Shown here: positions 54,729 through 63,470 of the stretch, one piece after another
Layout of the letters: every line of letters starts with the position of its first letter
Position numbering within the stretch: position 1 is the stretch's first letter
From: Flavobacteriales bacterium
GTDB taxonomy: Bacteria; Bacteroidota; Bacteroidia; NS11-12g; UBA9320
DNA length: 64,000 bases
Direction: 5' to 3'
Assembly: GCA_020635455.1 (NCBI GenBank)
Contig: JACJZT010000002.1
Coordinates: 434,001 to 498,000 of the forward strand
Made by a program: the position numbers and the translations under genes
Notes under the pieces: generated by a model
The model's input: only the letters and a program-made list of their open reading frames with translations
The model's database searches: none
What the model was told of the DNA's origin: nothing

Positions 54729-55932
54729 AAAGGAGCATAATGCCTTTTTGATAAAGCTTCCCGCTTCCAAAAGCATCCACAACAGGGTCTTAATACTTAA
54801 ACATTTATACGATAATTCCTTAAAGATCACGAATCCTTCAGATGCCGACGATGTAAAGTTGATGGAAGGTATTTTAAACCTTTCCGTAGCATCTGAGATA
54901 AATTGTAAAAATGCAGGCACAGTGCTTCGCTTCCTGATGGCTTATTTTGCTGCAAAACATAATGATGTAACCCTTACCGGAGAATTAAGAATGCTGGAAA
55001 GGCCGGTTTCAGACCTTGTAAATGCACTTAAAATTCTTGGTGCACGGATAGCATACACTCACAATGAAGGATTTCCTCCTGTTCATATTTATCCGGGGCA
55101 ATTAACTCATGGCAGGGTTGAATTAAAAGCAGATGTAAGCAGTCAGTTTGTTACGGCACTAATGCTGATCGGACCTTATATAGGTGGTTTAAAGATCAAC
55201 TTAAGATCAAAACCTGTTTCATACTCGTATATTGTTTTGACTCAAAAGTTAATGTCCGAATTGGGATTTGAAGTAAATTTATATGAACAAAACATTGATA
55301 TTAGTGCTTCAAAAAGTTTTAAGGCTCCGGAAATTGAAATTGAACCCGATTGGTCCTCAGTGATCTTCTGGTTTCTTTTGATCCGCAGAAACCCAATCGC
55401 AAGAGTTCTGTTAGCCGGTTTAAAACCGGATTCAATTCAGGGTGATTCCATTTTGATCGAATGGGCATCAATGCTTGGGATAAAAAGAACCTTTTTTCAC
55501 GACGGAATGCTTATCGAACAAAGCCAAATTCCTATTATGGGTCAAACAGAATGGGACCTGCGAAACAATCCTGATCTCGCACCTGCCATGGTTGTTTTAT
55601 TGAGTCATGCAAGAAAAACTGCCCGGTTCAGAGGTTTGGAAACATTGAAATATAAAGAAAGTAATCGTATTAAAGCCTTGGAAGAAGGTTTACAAAAGTT
55701 TGGCGTGAGTTTCCGTGAAATTAATGGAATATGGTATCTCGATGCAACCAATTTCGAACAACCAAAACAAATCGTTATTAACGATCACGGGGATCACCGA
55801 ATTGCCATGTCTTTCGCTTGCCTGGATGCTCCCGGACATGAGGTGAAGATCTCAAATCCGGATTGTATTGTAAAATCATATCCTTCTTTTCTAAAGCAGA
55901 AGGAAGCGTTCCTGAAACAAATATATTCTTGA
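54721..55932 (+). CDS. aroA: 3-phosphoshikimate 1-carboxyvinyltransferase (EPSP synthase)
   Basis: 403 residues. Substrate-binding motifs are present: LPASKSIHNRVLIL, NAGTVLRFLMAY, LRMLERPVSDL, ADVSSQFVTALM, NPDLAPAMVVL, GLETLKYKESNRIKAL, and NDHGDHRIAMSFA. It joins PEP to shikimate 3-phosphate. It is slightly shorter than the ~430 residues of many enzymes, as in other Bacteroidota. The N-terminal motif LPASKS has Ala where many enzymes have Gly, a substitution seen in class II-like EPSP synthases and natural in this phylum. Start overlaps the end of aroB, suggesting translational coupling. Confidence 0.94.
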   Translation: MPEKEHNAFLIKLPASKSIHNRVLILKHLYDNSLKITNPSDADDVKLMEGILNLSVASEINCKNAGTVLRFLMAYFAAKHNDVTLTGELRMLERPVSDLVNALKILGARIAYTHNEGFPPVHIYPGQLTHGRVELKADVSSQFVTALMLIGPYIGGLKINLRSKPVSYSYIVLTQKLMSELGFEVNLYEQNIDISASKSFKAPEIEIEPDWSSVIFWFLLIRRNPIARVLLAGLKPDSIQGDSILIEWASMLGIKRTFFHDGMLIEQSQIPIMGQTEWDLRNNPDLAPAMVVLLSHARKTARFRGLETLKYKESNRIKALEEGLQKFGVSFREINGIWYLDATNFEQPKQIVINDHGDHRIAMSFACLDAPGHEVKISNPDCIVKSYPSFLKQKEAFLKQIYS

Positions 55933-55974
55933 AACCATCGTGTAAGCTGTAAACAATTAACGACCTTTGTATAT

Positions 55975-57051
55975 ATGAATTCCTTTGGCCGACTGTTTAA
56001 AATAACCACCTTCGGTGAATCTCACGGTCCCGGAATCGGAATTGTTATCGATGGCTGTCCTGCAGGTATAGAGCTGGACAATTCGTATATTCAAAAAGAC
56101 CTGAACAGGCGCAAACCGGGCCAAAGCAAACTTACCTCACCAAGGAATGAGACCGATGAATTCAGGATCTTATCAGGAGTTTTTGAAAGTAAAACCACAG
56201 GTGCACCCATTGCCATTTGGATCGAAAACAAAGATGTGAGACCTGAAGATTATCTTCACCTGAAAGATGTGTTCCGACCTTCACATGCCGATTATACCTA
56301 TCAAACAAAATATGGACATCGCGATCACAGAGGCGGAGGAAGTTCGTCGGCAAGAGTGACAGCCGGTTGGGTCGCAGCCGGTGCAATAGCCAAACAGATC
56401 CTTGAAATTCAAAAGATCAGGGTCAGGGCTTATGTTAAACAGGTCTACAACATAAAAACCGAAAAGAAGTATCGTGAACTGGACCTGGACAAAACGGACC
56501 AAAGTAGTGTGCGATGCCCGGATCCCGTGATCTCAAAAAAAATGGAATCTCTTATCAAAAGCGCCGCAGCAAATGGCGACAGTTTAGGAGGTGTCCTGTC
56601 CTGTGTTATTGAAGAACTGCCTGCAGGAATTGGTGAACCCTTGTTTGATAAACTGAATGCCAGGATCGCCCAGGCAATGATGAGTATAAATGCGGTTAAA
56701 GGAATACAATTTGGGACCGGTTTTGATATTGTGAATCACTTCGGTTCTGAAGTTAACGATACTTTTACATCGGATCCTGATGGAAGAATATACTCCGAAA
56801 CCAACCACTCGGGTGGTATACAGGGAGGTATCAGCAACGGAATGCCGGTTACATTCGATCTTGCTTTTAAACCGGTAGCATCCATAGATCGGGTTCAAAA
56901 CAGCGTAGATAAGAATGGTAAAAAAGTTATCATACAAGCCAAAGGTCGCCACGACCCATGTGTTTTACCAAGAGCAGTTCCCATAGTTGAAGCCATGACC
57001 GCAATGGTACTTGCCGATATGATCCTTTTGAAAAGATCCGACAGGCTGTGA
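55975..57051 (+). CDS. aroC: Chorismate synthase
   Basis: 358 residues with the three family signatures: GESHGPGIGIVIDGCPAG near the N-terminus, YGHRDHRGGGSSSARVTAGWVAAGA in the middle (FMN binding), and GRHDPCVLPRAVPIVEAM near the C-terminus. It converts EPSP to chorismate using reduced FMN and ends the shikimate pathway. It is 42 bases downstream of aroA and completes a compact aroB-aroA-aroC unit. Other aro genes (aroE, aroQ, aroK) are not in the window. Confidence 0.97.
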   Translation: MNSFGRLFKITTFGESHGPGIGIVIDGCPAGIELDNSYIQKDLNRRKPGQSKLTSPRNETDEFRILSGVFESKTTGAPIAIWIENKDVRPEDYLHLKDVFRPSHADYTYQTKYGHRDHRGGGSSSARVTAGWVAAGAIAKQILEIQKIRVRAYVKQVYNIKTEKKYRELDLDKTDQSSVRCPDPVISKKMESLIKSAAANGDSLGGVLSCVIEELPAGIGEPLFDKLNARIAQAMMSINAVKGIQFGTGFDIVNHFGSEVNDTFTSDPDGRIYSETNHSGGIQGGISNGMPVTFDLAFKPVASIDRVQNSVDKNGKKVIIQAKGRHDPCVLPRAVPIVEAMTAMVLADMILLKRSDRL

Positions 57052-57096
57052 AAAAGATGTTTAGTAGTTCATGCCTAAAATTCATTGTTTTGAAAC

Positions 57097-57783
57097 ATGT
57101 CTGAAACAAAGTCTGTACTGAGGTTAAACGATGCCGTTGTTTTCCAGGGTGAAACCCTTGTTTTACAAAACGTAAACATACAGGTAAATGCAGGAGAACT
57201 GGTATATCTGGTAGGAAAAACCGGTTCAGGTAAAAGCAGTTTACTGAAAACTCTATATGCGGATCTTCCATTAAAGGAAGGTTCCGGAATAATAGCAGAT
57301 TTTGACCTTACCAAATTGAAAAGGAAACAGATTGCCTTCCTAAGAAGAAAATTGGGCATCGTTTTTCAGGATTTTAATTTGTTAAGCGACCGGAATGTGT
57401 ATCAAAATCTGTGGTTTATTCTCGAATCCATTGGCTGGAAAAAAAACAACGAAATGGATCATCGCATTAAAGATGTTTTGAAACTGGTGAGTCTTCAGGG
57501 CAAGGAACACAAAATGATCCATGAATTATCCGGTGGTGAACAACAAAGGCTGGTAATTGCCAGGGCCATTCTGAACAAACCCGAAGTGATACTTGCCGAT
57601 GAACCTACAGGTAATCTTGATCCGGATGTTACGGATAACATTATGGAATTGTTATACGAAATATGCAGGCAAGGTACAGGAATGCTGATCGCCACGCACG
57701 ACTACCGTATCATCAAAAAATTTCCAGGAAAAATTTACCGTTGCGATGAGAATAAGATCGAAGAAGTTCGATATACGGGTTAA
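57097..57783 (+). CDS. ABC transporter ATP-binding protein (FtsE/LolD-like)
   Basis: 228 residues with one ABC ATPase domain: Walker A GKTGSGKSS (40-48), Q-loop VFQDFNLLSDRNVYQN, signature LSGGEQQRLVIARAI, Walker B ILADEPTGNLDP, and the switch His (IATHDYRI). The LSDRNVYQN segment and the small size fit the FtsE group, which works with FtsX in cell division and cell-wall hydrolysis. No ftsX-like permease is adjacent, as is often the case in Bacteroidota. It is 45 bases after aroC and may be read from the same transcript. Confidence 0.9.
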   Translation: MSETKSVLRLNDAVVFQGETLVLQNVNIQVNAGELVYLVGKTGSGKSSLLKTLYADLPLKEGSGIIADFDLTKLKRKQIAFLRRKLGIVFQDFNLLSDRNVYQNLWFILESIGWKKNNEMDHRIKDVLKLVSLQGKEHKMIHELSGGEQQRLVIARAILNKPEVILADEPTGNLDPDVTDNIMELLYEICRQGTGMLIATHDYRIIKKFPGKIYRCDENKIEEVRYTG

Positions 57784-57858
57784 TTTCAGTGTGCATACAA
57801 AACAGGCTTATACAGTATTGATCCATAAGCCGACATAGGGTCATTATGAAATTTAGAT

Positions 57859-58479
57859 TTATTTACCAAGCTTTCGCAATACCTTTTCAATTCTCTTTCG
57901 TTTCGACACCTTTTCAAATTCTATCAGCCTTTCATGAAGAACCTGAATGAATTCATCTTTCAATTCTTGTTCAAACAACTTCATGCTTTCTTCGGCATAC
58001 ATCGGAAGTTGATTGTCAGGGCAAATTCTAAGTATCTCGATCAGGAATCTTTGTGCAGACTCTCTGTATGCACTTTTTGATCCTAACACTATAAGGGTTT
58101 TCACCAACTGATCTCTGCTGATCACTGAACCATTATGTCCGGTTTTCATTAGAACAGGGATCTTTACCTGTACCTTTTCCGGTGCCACAGCACTGATGCA
58201 CCGAATGGCAGTCATGGCACCCCATTGAAGGCGGTTGTTCTTATGCTCAAGCAATTCAACAAAGTTTTCAAGATAAGGTTCTATCAATTCAGGAGCCCTC
58301 TCCCCTACCTCGTAAAGAACTTTTATACAGTTACCGGCAAGTTTGTTATTTTTTAAAAGATCTATTAATTCCCCAATAGCCTTGTGATCCTTATTTTCCG
58401 AAATATTTGTTGCAAGATCCATATTGGGTTGTTCATCCTTTCGTCCCAAACTTGTTGAAAGCAATTCCCTGATCGACAT
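57859..58479 (-). CDS. HEAT-repeat protein, unknown function
   Basis: 206 residues, cytoplasmic. Residues ~35-140 contain HEAT-like helical pairs (LIDLLKNNKLAGNCIKVLYE, LLEHKNNRLQWGAMTAIRCI), followed by a charged C-terminal tail (ERLIEFEKVSKRKRIEKVLRK). Such repeats form protein-binding surfaces. No enzymatic motif is visible. It starts 21 bases downstream of the methyltransferase gene on the same strand, so the pair is probably an operon. Confidence 0.7.
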   Translation of the reverse strand: MSIRELLSTSLGRKDEQPNMDLATNISENKDHKAIGELIDLLKNNKLAGNCIKVLYEVGERAPELIEPYLENFVELLEHKNNRLQWGAMTAIRCISAVAPEKVQVKIPVLMKTGHNGSVISRDQLVKTLIVLGSKSAYRESAQRFLIEILRICPDNQLPMYAEESMKLFEQELKDEFIQVLHERLIEFEKVSKRKRIEKVLRKLGK

Positions 58480-58500
58480 TGTAAAAGAGTTTAAGCTAAA

Positions 58501-59232
58501 TTAAAGTTCAGCACGTATGATCAGGTTCGGAGTAAACACCACTTCGTGCCAGGTCCTGGCTGAAGCAAACAGTTGAATTTTGATTTGCCAAAGTATAAAA
58601 AACCAAAGCGTTTTTCTGAGCATCTCCTTCAAGGGGTCTTTTAAGGTTAGCATACTCGCATCCACCTTAACTTTGTTATAACCACAGGAATTGAATAACT
58701 GCAATGCCGAACTTTTATTCAACAAACATTCATGAGTGAAATCTCCATAGGCGAATACTGTTGTAAAAGGTGCATCCATGTTTGGGGTCCTGAAGATCAA
58801 TCTGCCTTTCGGCTTTAATATTTTCCTGAGATCAAGCACAAGTTCAGTGAGTTCATCCTTTGAAAAATGCTCAATAATGTCCATACCGGTAATAAGATCG
58901 AATTCAGGTTTACCTTCTTTGATCAGGTCTTTCAAATCGGCTTTCCTTACTTCCGAAACTCCAAGTTTATTCGCAATCTCAACCTGCTCTTCACTCAAAT
59001 CTATACCCATACCCATTACGTATCCCTTTTCTTTGGCCGCAGCGATAAGAGATCCGTTTCCACATCCAATATCAAGATACTTCAGGTTCGTGTCGGGTCC
59101 AAACAAGGGGACGATCTCTTTACCAAAATGCCATTTTTGCTCATCAAATATTTTTTGGAAAGACGATGGGTCTGATTTACCAACCTGACTACTAAAATAA
59201 CGTTTGTAAAATATTTCGCGGTATTGATACAT
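58501..59232 (-). CDS. Class I SAM-dependent methyltransferase
   Basis: 243 residues. SAM motif I is YLDIGCGNGSLIAAA, motif II MGIDLSEEQVEIA, and motif IV PEFDLITGMDIIEHFS, followed by KPKGRLIFRTPN. This is the Methyltransf_23/UbiG-like pattern seen in sugar, lipid-linked or natural-product methyltransferases; the substrate is unknown. A hydrophobic stretch near residues 208-222 (LWFFILWQIKIQLF) may dock to the membrane. Transcribed divergently from rnhB. Confidence 0.85.
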   Translation of the reverse strand: MYQYREIFYKRYFSSQVGKSDPSSFQKIFDEQKWHFGKEIVPLFGPDTNLKYLDIGCGNGSLIAAAKEKGYVMGMGIDLSEEQVEIANKLGVSEVRKADLKDLIKEGKPEFDLITGMDIIEHFSKDELTELVLDLRKILKPKGRLIFRTPNMDAPFTTVFAYGDFTHECLLNKSSALQLFNSCGYNKVKVDASMLTLKDPLKEMLRKTLWFFILWQIKIQLFASARTWHEVVFTPNLIIRAEL

Positions 59233-59294
59233 TTATTGTGCAGCCTTATTTATATTCTCTAATATTGTTTGCAAATAAACATTATTTTTATCCT

Positions 59295-59888
59295 GTGCTC
59301 CTCCCTTATTGCAAAAAAAATTGTCTCGAAGCCGGAATCGATGAGGCAGGCAGAGGATGCCTTGCAGGGCCGGTTTATGCTGCAGCAGTGGTTTTACCTT
59401 CACATTTCAACCACCCTTTACTGCGTGATTCAAAAAAACTTACACATAATCAGCGATTTTTTATTCGCAAAGAAATTGAAAAACATGCAATTGCCTTTTC
59501 TGTCGCTTATGTTGATGAAAGGATCATTGACAAGATCAACATTCTAAACGCTTCCATCAAGGCTATGCATCTTGCTGTAAAAGCGCTCGATCCTGAGCCG
59601 GAACATTTACTTGTTGATGGAAATTATTTCAAACCTTTTGGGAAGATCCCATATACCACAGTAGTAAAAGGCGACAATACCTACACCAGCATTGCGGCTG
59701 CATCAATACTTGCAAAAACATACCGGGATGAAGCAATGACCAAATTATCACAATTGTATCCTCAATATGGTTGGGAAAACAATAAAGGGTACGGAACCGC
59801 CACTCATATAAAAGCCATTGAATTGCACGGTTTGAGCAAAAAACACAGAAGATCCTTTCAATTAAAAAGTTTAGCTACTCTAAAATGA
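59295..59888 (+). CDS. rnhB: Ribonuclease HII
   Basis: About 197 residues from the GTG at 59295 (then LLPYCKKNCLEAG). The active-site acidic residues sit in AGIDEAGRGCLAGPV, LRDSKKLT, and LLVDGNYF, and KGDNTYTSIAAASILAKTYRD completes the family pattern. It cleaves RNA of RNA:DNA hybrids and single ribonucleotides in DNA. An upstream in-frame GTG at 59238 (giving 216 residues) is 5 bases from the divergent methyltransferase start. It is disfavoured because family members begin just before the conserved Glu-Ala-Gly and there is a TA-rich promoter-like segment (TATTGTTTGC) near 59262-59272. Confidence 0.92.
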   Translation: MLLPYCKKNCLEAGIDEAGRGCLAGPVYAAAVVLPSHFNHPLLRDSKKLTHNQRFFIRKEIEKHAIAFSVAYVDERIIDKINILNASIKAMHLAVKALDPEPEHLLVDGNYFKPFGKIPYTTVVKGDNTYTSIAAASILAKTYRDEAMTKLSQLYPQYGWENNKGYGTATHIKAIELHGLSKKHRRSFQLKSLATLK

Positions 59889-60622
59889 AATCTATTTTAA
59901 TCCTTCTCTTTACTCGTCTTATCTTTTTATGCCCATGCGAGGCACAGGACCATAATTTTGAGATCGGATTGGGTACCAAATACGACAGGTTCACAGTGGA
60001 TCAATCTTCTGACGTGTTTGATATTAATTTCGACATTGGGGCGCTTGCATACCTTGCATATGGTAAAGAAGTCAACGAAAAGATACGTCTGCTTGCCGGT
60101 TTCGCAACCAATAATTACAAACTTAGCACTAAAGTTTCAGCCCCGGGTGGTACGGTTTTTTCATCAAAGGAAGTTGTACATGTCATGCGCAGTAATCGAA
60201 TGTTCCTGAATTGTGAGTATTTTACCAAAAAAATCAATTACAAAACTTCCTGGGTAAATGGTGTTTCGGTTTCGCTTCTTGTTGGAGCCAAAAACCCTTC
60301 GGATATGCCCGACCAGCGATCCTCAGAAATTCAAACGGACCAGGGTTTGGAAAGTGTTCAAATCACCATCAACACCAAAGGTCTTACCGGTAGTTCGATA
60401 TTACTAGGGGCATTTTCAAAAATTTACCATCAAATCAACAAGGACTTCAAGCTTGCACTAACCCTTGGTTTTTTTTCAGGTACCGGAGAAATGACACGGG
60501 TGGAAATGAATTATCTTCTAAACAACTCTCAAAGTAGCCGTAAAGCGATTTTTAAAAGCAATGGCTTTACCTCATTCCTGACCTTCGGGGTTCATTATAC
60601 ATGGTTTAAAGAGGATAAATAA
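59885..60622 (+). CDS. Outer-membrane beta-barrel-like protein, unknown function
   Basis: 245 residues. A signal peptide (ILILLFTRLIFLCPCEAQ) is followed by alternating amphipathic strands (FEIGLGTKYDRFTV, LTLGFFSGTGEMTRVEMNY) and a terminal strand FGVHYTWFKED, typical of small outer-membrane barrels. I do not recognise the family. Its ATG overlaps the TGA of rnhB (ATGA), so the two are translationally coupled. Confidence 0.65.
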   Translation: MKSILILLFTRLIFLCPCEAQDHNFEIGLGTKYDRFTVDQSSDVFDINFDIGALAYLAYGKEVNEKIRLLAGFATNNYKLSTKVSAPGGTVFSSKEVVHVMRSNRMFLNCEYFTKKINYKTSWVNGVSVSLLVGAKNPSDMPDQRSSEIQTDQGLESVQITINTKGLTGSSILLGAFSKIYHQINKDFKLALTLGFFSGTGEMTRVEMNYLLNNSQSSRKAIFKSNGFTSFLTFGVHYTWFKEDK

Positions 60623-60648
60623 ATTACATATCGCATTGCCTTAATATG

Positions 60649-60656
60649 TAAATTCG
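60649..60656 (+). promoter_or_regulatory. minus-7 box (TAAATTCG) of thiolase gene
   Basis: One mismatch from TAnnTTTG and followed by C. It ends 3 bases before the ATG at 60659, so transcription would start inside that codon; this favours the next ATG at 60680. Confidence 0.45.
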
Positions 60657-60679
60657 CGATGAATTTAAAAAAACAAAGC

Positions 60680-61861
60680 ATGCAGGAAGTATATATAGTA
60701 TCCGCGGTACGAACACCGGTGGGAAGTTTTATGGGAAGTCTGGCGAATGTTTCAGCAACCAGACTTGGAGCGGCAGCCATTTCAGGAGCAATCAATAAGA
60801 TTGGGATCGACGTTAAGGAAATTGACGAAGTGATGATGGGTTGTGTTCTACAGGCAGGACTTGGACAGGCACCGGCGCGACAGGCGGCCATCTATGCTGG
60901 TTTACCTGAATCGGTGATCTGCACCACAATAAACAAGGTTTGTGCAAGTGGATTGAAGTCTGTTGCTATGGCAGCTCAATCGATCATGCTTGGTGATGCA
61001 GAAGTGATCGTTGCGGGAGGAATGGAAAATATGAGCAGTGTACCACACTATCTGGTCGACTCAAGAAAAGGCTATAAATTCGGTCAGGTAAAAATGAACG
61101 ATGGAATTCAATTCGATGGATTGCAAAACGTATATGATGGTCAGATGATGGGAAGCTGTGCAGAGCTGTGTACTACAGACCATGGATTTACACGTGAAAT
61201 GCAGGATGAATTTGCCATACAATCTTACAAAAGAGCAGCAGAAGCCTGGAGCGAAGGTCGGTTTAAGGATGAAGTGGTGCCTGTAGAGATACCTCAAAGA
61301 AAAGGCGACCCGATTTTGTTTACTGAGGATGAGGAATACAAAAATGTAAAATTTGATAAAATACCACAACTTGCTCCGGTATTTAAAAAAGACGGTGCCA
61401 TAACGGCTGCAAATGCCAGTACCATGAACGACGGAGCCTCTGCACTGATATTGATGAGTAAGAATAAAATGGAGCAATTGGGACTGAAACCCCTTGCAAA
61501 AATTGTAAGCTTCGCAGATGCAGAACAAGCACCTGAATGGTTTACCACATCTCCCTCACTTGCTTTACCAAAGGCACTAAAAAGGGCGAATATGACCGTT
61601 GACGATCTTGATTATATTGAATTGAACGAAGCATTTGCCGTAGTTGGACTTGTTAATTTAAAGCTCATGAAGCTTGACAATGATAAAGTAAATGTTAATG
61701 GCGGAGCTGTTAGTTTGGGACATCCCCTGGGAAGTTCAGGTTCAAGAATACTGGTTACCCTCATACACATCTTAAAGAACAGAAATGCCAGATTCGGCGG
61801 TGCAGCTATTTGCAATGGCGGCGGCGGCGGCAGCGCAATGGTAATTGAATGCATGTCCTGA
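60680..61861 (+). CDS. Acetyl-CoA C-acyltransferase (thiolase)
   Basis: 393 residues from ATG 60680 (MQEVYIVSAVRTPVGSF). The nucleophilic Cys is in INKVCASGLKSVAMA (~88), and the second catalytic residues are in NEAFAV, GGAVSLGHPLGSSGSR and CNGGGGGSAMVIE. It condenses or cleaves acetoacetyl-CoA or longer 3-ketoacyl-CoAs; sequence does not separate biosynthetic from degradative roles, though the sequence pattern is like acetyl-CoA acetyltransferases. An in-frame ATG at 60659 would precede the predicted transcription start. Its last codons overlap the next gene by 13 bases. Confidence 0.95.
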   Translation: MQEVYIVSAVRTPVGSFMGSLANVSATRLGAAAISGAINKIGIDVKEIDEVMMGCVLQAGLGQAPARQAAIYAGLPESVICTTINKVCASGLKSVAMAAQSIMLGDAEVIVAGGMENMSSVPHYLVDSRKGYKFGQVKMNDGIQFDGLQNVYDGQMMGSCAELCTTDHGFTREMQDEFAIQSYKRAAEAWSEGRFKDEVVPVEIPQRKGDPILFTEDEEYKNVKFDKIPQLAPVFKKDGAITAANASTMNDGASALILMSKNKMEQLGLKPLAKIVSFADAEQAPEWFTTSPSLALPKALKRANMTVDDLDYIELNEAFAVVGLVNLKLMKLDNDKVNVNGGAVSLGHPLGSSGSRILVTLIHILKNRNARFGGAAICNGGGGGSAMVIECMS

Positions 61862-62517
61862 ATCCAATAAAGGTCCTGCTGATTTTTTTGGCATTGCTCA
61901 ATTTTATAGAAGTTGACGCACAGGAAAAGAAATACCTAACCCGGCTTAGATCCGGAATATTGAACGTCGGATTCGGAATTGGTCGCAATTCGCTTTATAA
62001 AAAACCGTTTAACACACCGCAAAGCACTGATAGCTTCTTTACACATAAAGCACAAAACGGAATTACGCTTCTTGACCTGAGTGTTTCCTACACGATCCCT
62101 TTAAGATCAGGCAACCTTAGCCCGGTGTTCGGGTTTGTTTTCCAACCAACAGGATTTATCGAATCCGGAACACTCGAGTCTGATTCGTCAAGCAGAAGCT
62201 ATCGTTTTTCTTACACACACAATTTTGTAGGAATTTCCGGTGGGATATCTTATCCACTATTTAAAAAGGATAAATTGAAAATTCATTTTCAACAGCTTGT
62301 AAATGCTACCACAGCCATTGTAAGTGCAGACGAACTTAAAAAAGTGGTCTTTTCAACCAGAACGGCTATGCTGTTCACAATACCTTTCAAATCGGAGCGA
62401 CAATTCAGTTTTGTTCCCTTCTTTCAAACTTCTTTAACAAAATACAATTCAGGTTCGGGTGTAGCCTATTTTCCTTACAGTTATGGTATACAAATTGCGT
62501 CCTTTTTAAATCTATGA
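61849..62517 (+). CDS. Exported outer-membrane-like protein, unknown function
   Basis: 222 residues. A signal peptide (KVLLIFLALLNFIEVDAQ) precedes beta-rich segments (LNVGFGIGRNSLYKK, ITLLDLSVSYTIPLRSGNLSPVFGFVFQP) and a final strand YSYGIQIASFLNL that looks like a barrel end. Family not recognised. It overlaps the thiolase gene by 13 bases and is closely followed by another envelope gene, so the three form one unit. Confidence 0.65.
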   Translation: MHVLNPIKVLLIFLALLNFIEVDAQEKKYLTRLRSGILNVGFGIGRNSLYKKPFNTPQSTDSFFTHKAQNGITLLDLSVSYTIPLRSGNLSPVFGFVFQPTGFIESGTLESDSSSRSYRFSYTHNFVGISGGISYPLFKKDKLKIHFQQLVNATTAIVSADELKKVVFSTRTAMLFTIPFKSERQFSFVPFFQTSLTKYNSGSGVAYFPYSYGIQIASFLNL

Positions 62518-62561
62518 TGCAGTTTCACACTAAAAAAAGTGTAGTCAACGTTACTAAGACC

Positions 62562-63431
62562 ATGAGGAAAACAGCAATTTTTGTCCTGTTGCTTGCTTTT
62601 CAAACACATTCCTTTGCAATTTTAAGGCAGGTAAAGGATACCACCAATTTCGATTCGATCCGAAATCTGGAATTTCGCCTGGAGGGTTTGAGCAATAATA
62701 TTCTGAACGGTGAAGACCAGGCCACACGAATTACGAGTACGTATTATTTTATTCAAAATCTTAAAAAGGTACTCAGGATCAAAAATTCATTTAACTACGA
62801 ATTCAAAAAACTTAAGACCATTTCAATTTTGAAGCCCGAAGATGAGAAATTCAGGATCTTTACCTGGAATCTTTTACTGGATAGCAGCAAGTATATGTAT
62901 TTCGGAGTAATTCAAATGAACGACAAGGATTCCTTTCAGATCTTTGGACTATACGACAGCAGTAGGTACGTTAAAAAACCATCTTACGACATACTTGACC
63001 ACAGACATTGGATGGGTGCACTTTACTATCAGATCCACACCTATGAGTATAAAAGAAAAAAATATTATTTACTGATGGGATGGGATGGCGAAGATGCCTA
63101 TCTCAACAAAAAATACATTGAGGTACTGACGTTTGACAAACAGGGAGCACCCAAATTCGGAAGTCCGATATTCGATAATGGCGGTGACGTACAGAGCCGG
63201 ATGGTCTTCACATTTGCTGAAGAAGCGACCATGCTTTTGCATTACGACAATAAAGAAAAACAAATAATCTTTGCCAATACGGTACCACCAAATCCAAATT
63301 TAAAAGGACAATTCAGATACTATCTTCCGGATGGCACTTACGATTTCTTTAAATATAAAAAAGGGTATTGGATACGGTATTCGTATTTGTTTCAGGATGC
63401 CAAAAATCCTCAACTATACCGAAAGGAATAA
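62562..63431 (+). CDS. Exported protein of unknown function
   Basis: 289 residues from ATG 62562, which gives a signal peptide (MRKTAIFVLLLAFQTHSFA). The frame is open back to 62514, overlapping the previous stop codon; that longer form would put 16 polar residues ahead of the signal. The mature protein is rich in Tyr, Phe, Asp and Lys, with segments FRIFTWNLLLDSSKYMYFG, YYLLMGWDGEDAYLNKKYIE and FTFAEEATMLLHYDN. I have seen similar proteins in Bacteroidota next to outer-membrane genes, but no function is known to me. Confidence 0.7.
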   Translation: MRKTAIFVLLLAFQTHSFAILRQVKDTTNFDSIRNLEFRLEGLSNNILNGEDQATRITSTYYFIQNLKKVLRIKNSFNYEFKKLKTISILKPEDEKFRIFTWNLLLDSSKYMYFGVIQMNDKDSFQIFGLYDSSRYVKKPSYDILDHRHWMGALYYQIHTYEYKRKKYYLLMGWDGEDAYLNKKYIEVLTFDKQGAPKFGSPIFDNGGDVQSRMVFTFAEEATMLLHYDNKEKQIIFANTVPPNPNLKGQFRYYLPDGTYDFFKYKKGYWIRYSYLFQDAKNPQLYRKE

Positions 63432-63470
63432 TATTTCCTTTTCTCAAGATCTCAAGTTACCGGTAATTTT

